From NCBI GenBank assembly GCA_035651995.1, contig DASRER010000034.1:157430-221429 (forward strand): a stretch of 64,000 nt of DNA, in the 5' to 3' direction. The position numbers were made by a program, and so were the translations under genes. Of the stretch, positions 1 to 8,555 are shown piece by piece. Under the pieces are notes generated by a model. That model saw nothing but the letters and a program-made list of their open reading frames with translations. It had not been told where the DNA came from and did not search any database. This DNA comes from Terriglobales bacterium (GTDB taxonomy: Bacteria > Acidobacteriota > Terriglobia > Terriglobales > Acidobacteriaceae). Within the stretch, counting starts at the first letter, position 1; each line of letters begins with the position of its first letter.

Positions 1-595
1 GCACGGGTTTCCGGCCGGCGTTCGGCAGCAGAAGATCTAGAAATGCATCCGCAAGTTCGTCAATCGTGAGGCGGCCGTCTTGTCGGTACCACAAGATCGT
101 CCAGTTGAGCGCGCCGAGCAGGAAGAGGCGCAGAAGGGGCGTGTTTTGGTGGACGACCCCGTCTCTTGCCAGGTCCTCCAGCACCTGCCCGATGTGCCTT
201 TCATACTCGTCGCGAAACTTCACCGTTCGCAGCCGGGACCTCGGAGGAAGAGCACGCCAGTCCAGCATCAGCACCACGAAGGTATCGCGCTCATCGCCCA
301 GCGTCTGGCGCAAATGAGTGTGGAGGATGGCTGACATTTTCTCCCTTGGCGAATGTGCCTGCGCTACTGCTGCGTCGAGGGCAGCGACCGCACGCCGCAT
401 GCCTTCCTCGATCACCGCCTCGAGGATCTGCTCCTTGCTGTCGAAATGAAAGAAGATGCTTCCCGACTGGATTCGCACTGCCTTGGCCAGATCGCGAACG
501 GTTGTGCGCTCGTATCCTTTGTGCCGGAACAGTCGCGCCGCCGCTTTGATGATGGCCCTGCGTTTGTTGCCCCGGCTGCCCTTGCTTGATGTCAC
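1..595 (-). CDS. TetR/AcrR family transcriptional regulator (3' end outside window)
   Basis: I translated the minus strand from a GTG at 595; a GGAG lies 7 nt upstream of it. The first 198 residues are visible and the frame is open at the left edge. The N-terminus carries a TetR-type helix-turn-helix (RTTVRDLAKAV...SGSIFFHF..KE at about residues 28-56), followed by an all-helical ligand domain. TetR proteins are usually 190-230 residues, so little is missing. The gene is divergent from the TonB-dependent receptor at 791, with a palindromic operator between them, so it probably represses that receptor and itself. The ligand is unknown. The family is clear; the target is inferred from position. 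Confidence 0.85.
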   Translation of the reverse strand, partial: MTSSKGSRGNKRRAIIKAAARLFRHKGYERTTVRDLAKAVRIQSGSIFFHFDSKEQILEAVIEEGMRRAVAALDAAVAQAHSPREKMSAILHTHLRQTLGDERDTFVVLMLDWRALPPRSRLRTVKFRDEYERHIGQVLEDLARDGVVHQNTPLLRLFLLGALNWTILWYRQDGRLTIDELADAFLDLLLPNAGRKPV

Positions 596-669
596 GGTCA
601 ATCTCCACCCGCACTGAACGCTTGTAACAGGTCTGGGCGACACCAGAAAAGGGCGCCCGCGATTTGCGC

Positions 670-729
670 TTGACAGCCGGTCAAAACTGATATTAGCTTT
701 CCGCCCTCAAACCAAGCAAGCGCTTGGTT
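670..729 (+). promoter_or_regulatory. Divergent promoter region with TetR-type operator
   Basis: A TTGACA box (670-675) is followed by weaker -10-like candidates (TATTAG 691-696, TAGCTT 694-699). Just downstream, AACCAAGC (710-717) and GCTTGGTT (722-729) form a perfect inverted repeat with a 4-nt spacer, and CAAGCGCTTG (717-726) is itself a perfect 10-bp palindrome. Position (between a tetR gene and the receptor, downstream of the putative -10) and dyad symmetry suit a TetR operator. Binding is inferred. Confidence 0.6.
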
Positions 730-790
730 GCCTGGCCGCTGCGGAGCGGGGGCCCGCAGCGACGACTTTCTTCAACACGGAGGCAGGCGT

Positions 791-3700
791 ATGACACACG
801 CGAGCGGTTTGAAACGTTTTTTGCTCGTGTTTGCGGCCACTCTGGCGTGTCTCGCGACAGCGCGGGCGCAGGACACAGGGCGAATCAGCGGCGTCATCAG
901 CGACCCTTCCGGCGCCGTCGTCAGCGGCGCGGCCGTCCGTATCACCAACGCGCAAACCGGCCTTGAACGCACCCTGCAGTCCGACGTCAACGGTCGTTAC
1001 GAAGTCCCCAGACTTCCCGTCGGTCAGTATGGCGTCTCGGTTTCAATGCGCGGTTTCCAAACCGCCAACGTGCCCAACTTGGAGCTCCACATCGATCAGG
1101 ACCTGCGTGTCGACGTGCAGATGCGCGTGGGCAGCGCCACCGAGACGGTCGAGGTCACTGCCGCGCCTCCGTTGACCGAAACCAGTTCGAGTGAGATCGG
1201 CAACGTGATCCAGGAAAACCGCGTCCGCGAACTCCCGCTCAACGGCAGGAACATCCTTCAGCTTGCCTTGCTCGCCCCGGGTGCGACCGAGGCCGAGCCG
1301 CAAAGTGGTATCGAGCGCTTCACGTTCAACAGCGGCGGCTTCACCGTCAGCATCAACGGCGGGCGCACCGACCAGAATCAGTACGTGCTCGACGGCGTCT
1401 GGAATGGCGTCGTTTACTTCAACCAGCAAAACATCAATCCCACGGTAGACATGATTTCTGAGTTCAAGGTCAAGGGCACGAACGCCGACGCCAGCAGCGG
1501 TTTTGGCCACGGTGGCATTGTGACGTACGCGACGCGCTCCGGCGGAAACGAGTTCCACGGAAAACTGTGGGAGTTCGTGCGTAACGATATTTTCGACGCA
1601 AAAAATTTCTTCGATACACGGAAGCCGGCTTATCGCCAGAACCAGTTCGGCGGCGTCTTGAGCGGTCCATTTCTCCGCGGCAAATACAAGACGTTTTTCG
1701 CCATCAGCTACGAGCAACTGCAAATCCGCAAGGAGCTGACCGCCGTCCAGACTCTGCCCACGGCAAAGCAGGTAAGCGGAGACTTCTCTGCCGACAAGCC
1801 CATCTTTGACCCGCTAACCACTCGTCCCGACCCGGCGCGCCCGGGCCAGTTCATCCGCGATCGCTTTCCGAACAACATCATCCCGAGCAACCGGATTGCC
1901 GCTCCCTCCGCTTACTTGGCCAGCTTCTTCCCGAAGCTTACGACTGGCGGTGTGGGCAACTACGTCAATAACTCAAAGCGCGTCAATCGGCGCGATCAGG
2001 CCAACATTCGGCTCGACCACAGCTTTTCTCAAAAAGACCAGACATTCGCCCGCTTCACCTTGGCGAACTTCCTCGGAATCGAACCCCTGGGCGTGGGAAC
2101 CGGCGCCAATCCGCCGTTCAACGCAATTCCGGTCACCGAGAACGCTTTCAGCCGCAACCTGGCGCTCGGCTGGACACACTCGTTCAGCAGCACCCTTCTG
2201 AACGATTTCCGATTTGGCTTCAACCGGGCTCGCTTGCCGCGCGAACAGCGCGGCCCTGATTTCTTCAGCATGTTCAACATTCCCGGCTCCAACCGCAGCC
2301 CCGCCGACTTCGGTCTCCCCGCGGTTTCGGTCACCGGCTTCACGGCTTTCGGCGGGAATGACACGATCACACCCTTCAACCTCGCCGAAAACGATTTTCA
2401 ATGGGCTGACGACCTGAGTTGGGTCAAGGGCAGCCATACCTTCAAGTTTGGCGGCGATTTCATTCGTACCCAGCTCATTCACCAGTTCGACTTCTTCGCA
2501 AAGGGTTCGCTCAGCTTCCAGGCTGCTTTCACCACGGACCCGCAGAACAAAAACAACACCGGGAACGCATTTGCCGATTTCCTGCTCGGATTTCCCACGC
2601 AGAATCGAATCGGCTTGGGGTCAACGTATACCCACAGCTTCGAATATCGCATCGAGAGCTACATCAACGACACTTGGAAGATTGCGCCCCGGCTCACCCT
2701 CAATCTCGGCCTTCGCTACGAGATGATGCGCCCGCCGTTGTTTGCCGAACCGCTTTCGACGCTCGCGTCTGACGGCCGGATCGTGATCAGCGTACCCGAT
2801 AACGGACCGTTGCCCCCGCAGGTCAAACTGTACGACGGAAAAGGAATTACCTTCGTTACGGCAAAGGACGCGGGATATCCCGCGACCCTGATCGACACCG
2901 ACAAGAACAACTTTGCGCCGCGAGTGGGTCTTGCTTGGGACGTTTCGGGCGACGGCAAGACGGTGGTCCGCAGCGCCTACGGATACTTCTACACCCAGCG
3001 GCAACAAATCAATTCGTCGGCCCAGTTCATCAACGACATCCCCTTCTACAACATGTCAACCGTGCTGAATCAGGGCGTTGGTTTCGCTGCCAATCCAACT
3101 TCCCTTACGCCCACGTTGACGTGGAGCAACATGATTGTGAACAACGTGTCGTTGCCCGGCGGCACAGCGTTTCCCAGGTCGCTCCCCTTCGGCGAAGTCC
3201 AGCAATGGAGTGTCGGTATACAGCGCTCACTCTGGCGCGAGGCGGCCCTGGAAACCGACTACGTCGGTACCACCGGGCGCAAGCTGCTCTCCAGCTACAA
3301 CCCCAACCAGATTGACTTCCTCGGCGAAGGCTGCGTCGGGTTAGGGGCTGGCTACGCGCTTCCGGCCAATTGCACCCGTAACGCTCCGCGCACGCGCCCC
3401 TTTCCGCAGTTCGGAAACTTCACCAGTTGGCAACCGAAGTCGACCTCCGACTACAACGCCCTGATTGTCAATCTCAATCAGCGAAGCAGAAAAGGGCTCA
3501 CCTTCCAGGTGGGCTACACGTGGGCCCACTCGATTGACACATCTTCCGGTGAGAACGTCGGCGGGACCTCAGGCAACGGCACTCGCGATTCCTACGCATC
3601 AGTCGACATCGAGCGCGGCAACTCCAATTTTGACACGCGTCACCGCCTGACCATCAGCTACATCTACCAGCTTCCAATCGGCCCGAAGCAGAGGTTCATG

Positions 3701-4162
3701 GGCCGCGGCGGCGCCGTCGGGAAGGTGCTCGAGGGTTGGCAGGTTGGCGGCATCACAACCTACTCGAAGGGCGTGTCGTTCACGGTCACGCAGGCCAATG
3801 ATCCGACCGGACTTGGACTGGGCCTGATGCCGAACCTGGTGTGCGATCCCAACCAAGGCGCCCCGCACACGATCCAGCAGTGGTTCAACACGTCCTGTTT
3901 CGTCGCCCAGGGCTCCAGTTACGGCAACGCGGGACGGAACATCGTTGCCGGACCGCCGATCAAGAATTTTGACATCTTCCTCACCAAGAACACGTCGCTC
4001 AGTGAGCGCCTGAACCTGGCGTTCCGGACCGAGTTCTTCAACGCATTCAACTCCCCGCAGTTCTTGATCCCGCAACGTTCGCTCGGCGGGGCGGGGTTCG
4101 GGCAGATCTTGGGGGCCCGTGACCCGCGCGAAGTTCAGTTTTCGCTCGCATTGTCGTTCTAG
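791..4162 (+). CDS. TonB-dependent receptor, Oar-like, with carboxypeptidase-regulatory-like domain
   Basis: A 1123-residue outer-membrane transporter. I chose the ATG at 791 because GGAGG lies 7 nt upstream and a clean Sec signal peptide follows (LLVFAATLACLATARA). Residues about 25-110 form a carboxypeptidase-regulatory-like beta-sandwich (GRISGVISDPSGAVV), followed by a plug domain (about 120-230; ELPLNGRNILQL) and a long beta-barrel that ends in phenylalanine (FSLALSF), the usual outer-membrane C-terminus. Great length and this N-terminal domain are typical of acidobacterial receptors. It probably imports a bulky or organic substrate with TonB energy. The two exported amidohydrolases directly downstream suggest the cargo, or its breakdown product, is an amide, lactone or cyclic compound; the substrate itself cannot be read from sequence. 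Confidence 0.92.
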   Translation: MTHASGLKRFLLVFAATLACLATARAQDTGRISGVISDPSGAVVSGAAVRITNAQTGLERTLQSDVNGRYEVPRLPVGQYGVSVSMRGFQTANVPNLELHIDQDLRVDVQMRVGSATETVEVTAAPPLTETSSSEIGNVIQENRVRELPLNGRNILQLALLAPGATEAEPQSGIERFTFNSGGFTVSINGGRTDQNQYVLDGVWNGVVYFNQQNINPTVDMISEFKVKGTNADASSGFGHGGIVTYATRSGGNEFHGKLWEFVRNDIFDAKNFFDTRKPAYRQNQFGGVLSGPFLRGKYKTFFAISYEQLQIRKELTAVQTLPTAKQVSGDFSADKPIFDPLTTRPDPARPGQFIRDRFPNNIIPSNRIAAPSAYLASFFPKLTTGGVGNYVNNSKRVNRRDQANIRLDHSFSQKDQTFARFTLANFLGIEPLGVGTGANPPFNAIPVTENAFSRNLALGWTHSFSSTLLNDFRFGFNRARLPREQRGPDFFSMFNIPGSNRSPADFGLPAVSVTGFTAFGGNDTITPFNLAENDFQWADDLSWVKGSHTFKFGGDFIRTQLIHQFDFFAKGSLSFQAAFTTDPQNKNNTGNAFADFLLGFPTQNRIGLGSTYTHSFEYRIESYINDTWKIAPRLTLNLGLRYEMMRPPLFAEPLSTLASDGRIVISVPDNGPLPPQVKLYDGKGITFVTAKDAGYPATLIDTDKNNFAPRVGLAWDVSGDGKTVVRSAYGYFYTQRQQINSSAQFINDIPFYNMSTVLNQGVGFAANPTSLTPTLTWSNMIVNNVSLPGGTAFPRSLPFGEVQQWSVGIQRSLWREAALETDYVGTTGRKLLSSYNPNQIDFLGEGCVGLGAGYALPANCTRNAPRTRPFPQFGNFTSWQPKSTSDYNALIVNLNQRSRKGLTFQVGYTWAHSIDTSSGENVGGTSGNGTRDSYASVDIERGNSNFDTRHRLTISYIYQLPIGPKQRFMGRGGAVGKVLEGWQVGGITTYSKGVSFTVTQANDPTGLGLGLMPNLVCDPNQGAPHTIQQWFNTSCFVAQGSSYGNAGRNIVAGPPIKNFDIFLTKNTSLSERLNLAFRTEFFNAFNSPQFLIPQRSLGGAGFGQILGARDPREVQFSLALSF

Positions 4163-4214
4163 CAGTTCGCTGTAGTGTCGGTCGTGCGTTAGGCAAGTAG
4201 GCGGAGGCGATTGC

Positions 4215-5603
4215 ATGTCTCGAAGAAACCTTTGTTGGACATTTGTGGTGGTTGCCATGGCGCTTGCGGGATTGGCGGCACAGGAATCGCCCCAGGGTCC
4301 GCAACGGATCGCCATCAGGGCGGGACGACTGTTGGACGGCACCGCCAACCCGGCGATTGACAACGCTGTGATCATCGTGGCGGGCGAACGAATCGAAGCA
4401 GTTGGCCCCGCCGCCAGCGTTGCGATTCCGGACGGCGCCAAGGTCATCGACCTCAGCGCCGACACCGTCATGCCGGGACTGATCAACGGTCACGAGCATC
4501 CCACGGTGCGGGCCTACGTCGGCAATGAAGATCCCAGGCACGAGGGCCGAAATTCTCTCATCCAGCAACTGAACATGATGGACGAGCCGCCGGCGATGCA
4601 GGCAGCGCGAGGCGTGCGCGATCTGCGCGTGGAACTGATGTGCGGGGTCACCACCGCCTACGTAGTCGGCGAGCTGCAATACAACGACGTCTACCTCAAG
4701 AAGGCCGCCGACGCGGGGGTCTTCCCTTCGCCTCGTCTGTACCTGTCCGGTCCATGGATCACCACGACCGGTGGCTACTACCCCTTCCCGCAGACCGACG
4801 GTCCTTGGGACCTGCGTCGTATGGTGCGCCGGAACATCGAGGCCGGCGCCCACCATATCAAGATCGTCGTGAACCATGGCGGCATGGCAAGCGGACCCGC
4901 CAACGGGCGCCCCTTCGCCGGCACAAACTGGACCGACGAAGAAATGCGCGCTGTCGTCGATGAGGCTCACCGGCTCGGGGTCAAGGTTACCGCCCATGCC
5001 GGCGACGCGATTGCTGAGAAGCAGGCCCTGGAAGCAGGTGTCGATTCCATCCAGCACGCGTCCGTCCTGACACCGGAAATCATCAATCTGTTTGTGCAGC
5101 GCAAGGCCTCCATCGTCAGCACTGCCGGCGCCGGGCAGGGCTTTTTCCAGCAATCGGACTTTCGATACATGGATACCGAAGCAAACAGCGCTGCTGACTG
5201 GATTGGCTATGCCCGCAAACTCGTTCAGGGCGGGAGGTCCCTGCAGGGCGGTCGTGCAGCGCCCGATCCCCAGCGGCAACAGGCGCGTTACGCCGAGCTG
5301 AGAGCTGCCCGTGACCGCGGTGTCCCCATCGCGGTTGGCAACGACAACATGGTCGGCTTGCTGCACCTGGACATCTACCACCTTGTCGACGCTGGATTTA
5401 CGCCAAGCCAGGCCATCTACGCCGCGACCGGTGGCGGCGCGAAGGCGTTGGGGATTGATCGTGACGTGGGAACGCTGGAGAAAGGCAAGTTTGCCGACAT
5501 CATTTCCATAAAAGGCAAGCCTGATCAGAACATCTTGGATCTTGAAAAAGTGAATTTCATCATGGTCGGCGGCCGCGACTATACCGGTCTCACGTTCCGG
5601 TAA
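4215..5603 (+). CDS. Exported amidohydrolase (imidazolonepropionase/prolidase-like), copy 1
   Basis: A 462-residue protein of the amidohydrolase superfamily with a Sec signal peptide (residues 1 to about 22), so it acts in the periplasm or outside the cell. GGAGG precedes the ATG by 7 nt. The metal-site set of the family is present: H93-x-H95 in NGHEHPT, K216 in HHIKIV, H261 in TAHAGD, H281 in SIQHAS and D377 in GNDN. It lies 52 nt after the TonB-dependent receptor and 23 nt before a close paralogue, so the three are probably one transcript. Relatives hydrolyse C-N or C-O bonds in cyclic amides, lactones, dipeptides or carbamates; the substrate is not predictable. Confidence 0.88.
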   Translation: MSRRNLCWTFVVVAMALAGLAAQESPQGPQRIAIRAGRLLDGTANPAIDNAVIIVAGERIEAVGPAASVAIPDGAKVIDLSADTVMPGLINGHEHPTVRAYVGNEDPRHEGRNSLIQQLNMMDEPPAMQAARGVRDLRVELMCGVTTAYVVGELQYNDVYLKKAADAGVFPSPRLYLSGPWITTTGGYYPFPQTDGPWDLRRMVRRNIEAGAHHIKIVVNHGGMASGPANGRPFAGTNWTDEEMRAVVDEAHRLGVKVTAHAGDAIAEKQALEAGVDSIQHASVLTPEIINLFVQRKASIVSTAGAGQGFFQQSDFRYMDTEANSAADWIGYARKLVQGGRSLQGGRAAPDPQRQQARYAELRAARDRGVPIAVGNDNMVGLLHLDIYHLVDAGFTPSQAIYAATGGGAKALGIDRDVGTLEKGKFADIISIKGKPDQNILDLEKVNFIMVGGRDYTGLTFR

Positions 5604-5626
5604 TCACGCGCATGCGGAGGATAGAT

Positions 5627-7024
5627 ATGAATTCACGACGGCGGTTGGGCCTGCTGGCTGTTGCGGTTGCTTTGAACGTATGCGTCGCCCTTGCCCAGGA
5701 GTCAGCAGCGCCCGCACGCATTGCTATTAAGGCCGGCCGGCTGCTGGACGGCAGCACAAACCCCGCGATCGAGAACGCCGTGATCATCGTGGCGGGAGAC
5801 AGGATTGAAGCCGTCGGGCCTGCTGCGAGCGTCCGCATTCCCGCCGGCATCAGGGTGATCGATCTCAGCAGCGATACCGTGCTGCCCGGCCTGATCAATG
5901 GCCACGATCACCCGACAATCCGAGCGTTCACCGGCATCGAGAATGCACGGCGCGAGGGGCGCAACTCACTTCTGCAGCAGCTCGATGAAATGGCCGAGCC
6001 AACCCAAATTCAGGCCGCCCGCGGAGTGCGCGATCTGCGGGTTGACCTGCTCTGCGGTGTCACGACTGAATACGTCGTCGGCGAAGTGAAGTTTAACGAT
6101 GTCTACCTGAAAAAGCTTGCCGACGCGGGCGTCTTTCCGTCCCCCCGCCTGTATCTCTCCGGCCCGTGGCTCATGCCCACCGGCGGGTACGACCCGATCA
6201 CGCCAACCGACGGGCCGTGGGAAATGCGGCGCTTCATTCGAAAAAACGTCGAGGCCGGCGCTCACCACATCAAGATGGTCGTCAACAACGGCGGAATGGC
6301 ATCCGGCCCGAGCGCGGGCCGCCCGTTTGCGAATACCAGCTGGTCCAAGGAGGAAATGGAAGCCGCCGTCGACGAGGCCCATCGGCTCGGCGTCAAGGTC
6401 ACCGTCCACGCCGGCGACGTCGCCTCCGAAAAACTCGCCCTCGAAGCTGGCGCCGATTCCATCCAACACGCGTCCAGCCTGACTCCGGAGATCATGGACC
6501 TGTTCGTGCAAAAAAAGGCCTCTATCGTCAGCACCTATGCCGCCGGACTTCAGGGTTATTTCACTCCCAAAGATTTCGCTTACCTTGATACGGAGGCCAA
6601 CAGCGCCGCCGACTGGATCGGCCGTGCTCGCGCCCTCATCGAGCGTGTCCGGCGAGAGAACCCCCGCGGATTTGGCAATCGCACCATGCAAGACCGCCTC
6701 CAGGAGCGCTATGCCCAACTCCGCACTGCTCGCGATCGCGGAATCCCGATTGCCGTCGGAACCGACAACATGCAAGGGCTGCTTCATATCGACATCTACC
6801 ACCTGGTGGATGCGGGCTTTACCCCCATTCAGGCAATCAGCGCTGCCACGGGGACCGGCGCCAAGGCCTTGGGCATTGATCAAGAAGTCGGAACTCTCGA
6901 GAAGGGAAAATTTGCGGACATCATATCGGTGAGGGGAAGGCCCGATCAGAACATCTACGACCTCGAGAAGGTCAATTTTGTGATGGTGGGAGGCAGGAAT
7001 TTCACCGGCCTGAGCTTTCGCTGA
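5627..7024 (+). CDS. Exported amidohydrolase, copy 2 (tandem paralogue)
   Basis: A 465-residue paralogue of the preceding gene, alignable along its full length. An in-frame ATG at 5612 exists, but the ATG at 5627 has GGAGG 6 nt upstream and begins a signal peptide (RRLGLLAVAVALNVCVALA), so I take 5627. It keeps the same metal ligands: H93 and H95 in NGHDHPT, the lysine in HHIKMV, histidines in TVHAGD and SIQHAS, and an aspartate in GTDN. Differences between copies cluster after the second half histidines, around the loop following the ASIVST motif. That pattern suits two enzymes with split substrate range, which is my inference. Confidence 0.88.
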   Translation: MNSRRRLGLLAVAVALNVCVALAQESAAPARIAIKAGRLLDGSTNPAIENAVIIVAGDRIEAVGPAASVRIPAGIRVIDLSSDTVLPGLINGHDHPTIRAFTGIENARREGRNSLLQQLDEMAEPTQIQAARGVRDLRVDLLCGVTTEYVVGEVKFNDVYLKKLADAGVFPSPRLYLSGPWLMPTGGYDPITPTDGPWEMRRFIRKNVEAGAHHIKMVVNNGGMASGPSAGRPFANTSWSKEEMEAAVDEAHRLGVKVTVHAGDVASEKLALEAGADSIQHASSLTPEIMDLFVQKKASIVSTYAAGLQGYFTPKDFAYLDTEANSAADWIGRARALIERVRRENPRGFGNRTMQDRLQERYAQLRTARDRGIPIAVGTDNMQGLLHIDIYHLVDAGFTPIQAISAATGTGAKALGIDQEVGTLEKGKFADIISVRGRPDQNIYDLEKVNFVMVGGRNFTGLSFR

Positions 7025-7187
7025 TTTCCAGGCGGACGGCGCCAGACCGGAACGAATCGCGCTTCACAATTAGCTGCGTCATCTCGAAAGTGTTGAGCGC
7101 CTTTTGCATTCGTCGGCGCCACATCCGTGACGCTCGGGCGCGGAATCACAAAGACCATCCAAATGACGTGCCGATATGCCCATCTGG

Positions 7188-7276
7188 GCCGGGCGTAGAA
7201 CTGCACGCAGTTGATCAGATGGCCTCAAATTGCCGGCCGTAGAACTGCAAGCAGTTGATCAGATGGCTTCAAATTG
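7188..7276. repeat. Two tandem copies of a 44-bp unit in a 451-bp gene-free gap
   Basis: The gap 7025-7475 holds no gene I can support. Within it, 7188-7232 and 7232-7276 are near-identical direct copies (three mismatches in about 45 bp, period 44). Each contains the small dyad AACTGC..GCAGTT. The rest of the gap is less GC-rich than the flanking genes. It precedes the tRNA by 199 bp. Confidence 0.8.
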
Positions 7277-7475
7277 GGCGAGAGAAGGTACCGAAGCTGC
7301 GGATGAGAAGCAAAAAGACAGCCAATTTGCCATCGAACGCCAGGTTCGCGCCCGTTTTCGCTTGCTGACCACAATCCTGCTCACGCCAAAACTGACACCA
7401 GGCCGTTTCCGGCCAATCGGCGTTTCGCAAGCAATAAGATTTAAGTGCTTACATTTCTGCTAGATTGAAGCAAAC

Positions 7476-7552
<77 letters not shown>

Positions 7553-7555
7553 GCG

Positions 7556-7831
7556 TTAGCTCGCCTTACGGCCGGATTTGCGAGCGTTCGGGACGGCAGC
7601 AATGATCGAACGGAGGGCGCGATTCACGGACTCGGATGAGTGGAAGATTTCGGACACGTCGGGCTCCAAAATCACTGCAACTACATTGCCCCGCAGCCGT
7701 GAAGCGAAGCGGTTCCGGCGCAAGTCTTGCTTGATGCGCCCGTGATGCTTGCCTCGAACCCCACCCTTCATCGAGGCGAAGTCATGCTCAGGGCGCATGT
7801 CGTCGATGCGTTTCGATTGAGGCTTCTTCAT
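7556..7831 (-). CDS. Small antitoxin-like hypothetical protein
   Basis: A 91-residue protein whose stop codon lies 4 nt beyond the tRNA on the opposite strand. It carries the pattern HDF..MKGGVRGKHHGR followed by VVAVILEPDVSEIF...SVNRALR. From memory this matches a widespread small-protein family of the form (D/H)-F-x-G-VRGK-Y...LDPDV.EIF.DS.SVN.ALR, often found beside toxin genes. No toxin partner is visible next to it. The start is uncertain: no strong Shine-Dalgarno precedes ATG 7831, and the ATG at 7798 (MRPEHDF) is an alternative. Confidence 0.6.
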   Translation of the reverse strand: MKKPQSKRIDDMRPEHDFASMKGGVRGKHHGRIKQDLRRNRFASRLRGNVVAVILEPDVSEIFHSSESVNRALRSIIAAVPNARKSGRKAS

Positions 7832-8000
7832 AGGAGTCCCGCTCGCGCCGTGTCACGCGCCGCGCGCTGATGATCCTGAGTGTATCGCGTTCTGCCGCAC
7901 TCTCAATCGTTCAGCCATTTTCGGGTTCGGGCGATGCACGAAATGCCTCTCAATTTTTGGACATTTGTGCATCTATGCGTCCGAGGCTTAGAATCGGTTC

Positions 8001-8444
8001 GTGTTCGTACGCCAGGCAGCAGCCATAGCGATCGCGTTGACCCTGCTCACGGGAACATCGGGTGCGGCTCGGATTTGCGAAAGCCGCTGCTTGAGCCAAA
8101 CGGCGACAACCCCGCATCACCTCCAACCCTCTGCTTCGAATACCGCGTCCCGCTCGATGCATCACCACGTCCCGGCCAGTCAGCGAGGGCCGGCCCCGGC
8201 AAGGTTTGCCCAGCCAAAGGGCGAATCTGTATCGGTTGACACCTCAGCTTGCCCGTCCTATGCCCAAATGGCAGCTCTCATCGGGAAGGTTGGGTTGAAC
8301 ACCGTCGAGAGTGCTTCGTCGGTGGCGCCGCCGCCCGTGGCGCCGTCGATCGCAGCAGCAGCAGGCGATCACCAAACCGGGCGACACCGGCCGCCGCCTC
8401 GCATCCACCGCTCCCATCCTGCTGATCTGGCCCTGCGAATCTAG
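8001..8444 (+). CDS. Small exported His/Cys-containing protein, putative metal binding
   Basis: A 147-residue frame starting at GTG 8001 with a signal-peptide-like N-terminus (AAAIAIALTLLTGTSGA). The mature part has a CxxxC pair (ICESRC), a His cluster (MHHH), a third cysteine in DTSACPSYAQM, and is rich in Ala/Pro/Ser. A TAGAAT box ends 6 nt before the GTG, so a leaderless transcript is possible. It lies 111 nt before the multicopper oxidase, and small metal-binding exported proteins are common in such blocks. The last 30 or so residues look unstructured and may be frame drift. I do not recognise a named family. Confidence 0.5.
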   Translation: MFVRQAAAIAIALTLLTGTSGAARICESRCLSQTATTPHHLQPSASNTASRSMHHHVPASQRGPAPARFAQPKGESVSVDTSACPSYAQMAALIGKVGLNTVESASSVAPPPVAPSIAAAAGDHQTGRHRPPPRIHRSHPADLALRI

Positions 8445-8555
8445 AAGTCACGCTTCTCCCGCCGTCTGGTCGCTGGTCGGAGACGACGTTTCACACAGGC
8501 GCTGTTCCTCCGCCCCGGCGACGCCGATCCATCTCCTGCGCTCCACGAGGGACCT

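Noticed and set aside
291..614. 107-codon minus-strand frame near the left edge
   Set aside because: Gln/Arg-rich shadow; the overlapping frame from GTG 595 gives a full TetR helix-turn-helix.
4047..5381. 444-codon minus-strand frame opposite the first amidohydrolase
   Set aside because: No recognisable domain, and the plus-strand gene has signal peptide, ribosome-binding site and metal ligands.
7957..7994. Sigma-70 promoter for the small exported gene at 8001 (TTGGAC and TAGAAT)
   Set aside because: The spacer would be 26 bp, too long; only the TAGAAT box as a leaderless -10 remains possible.
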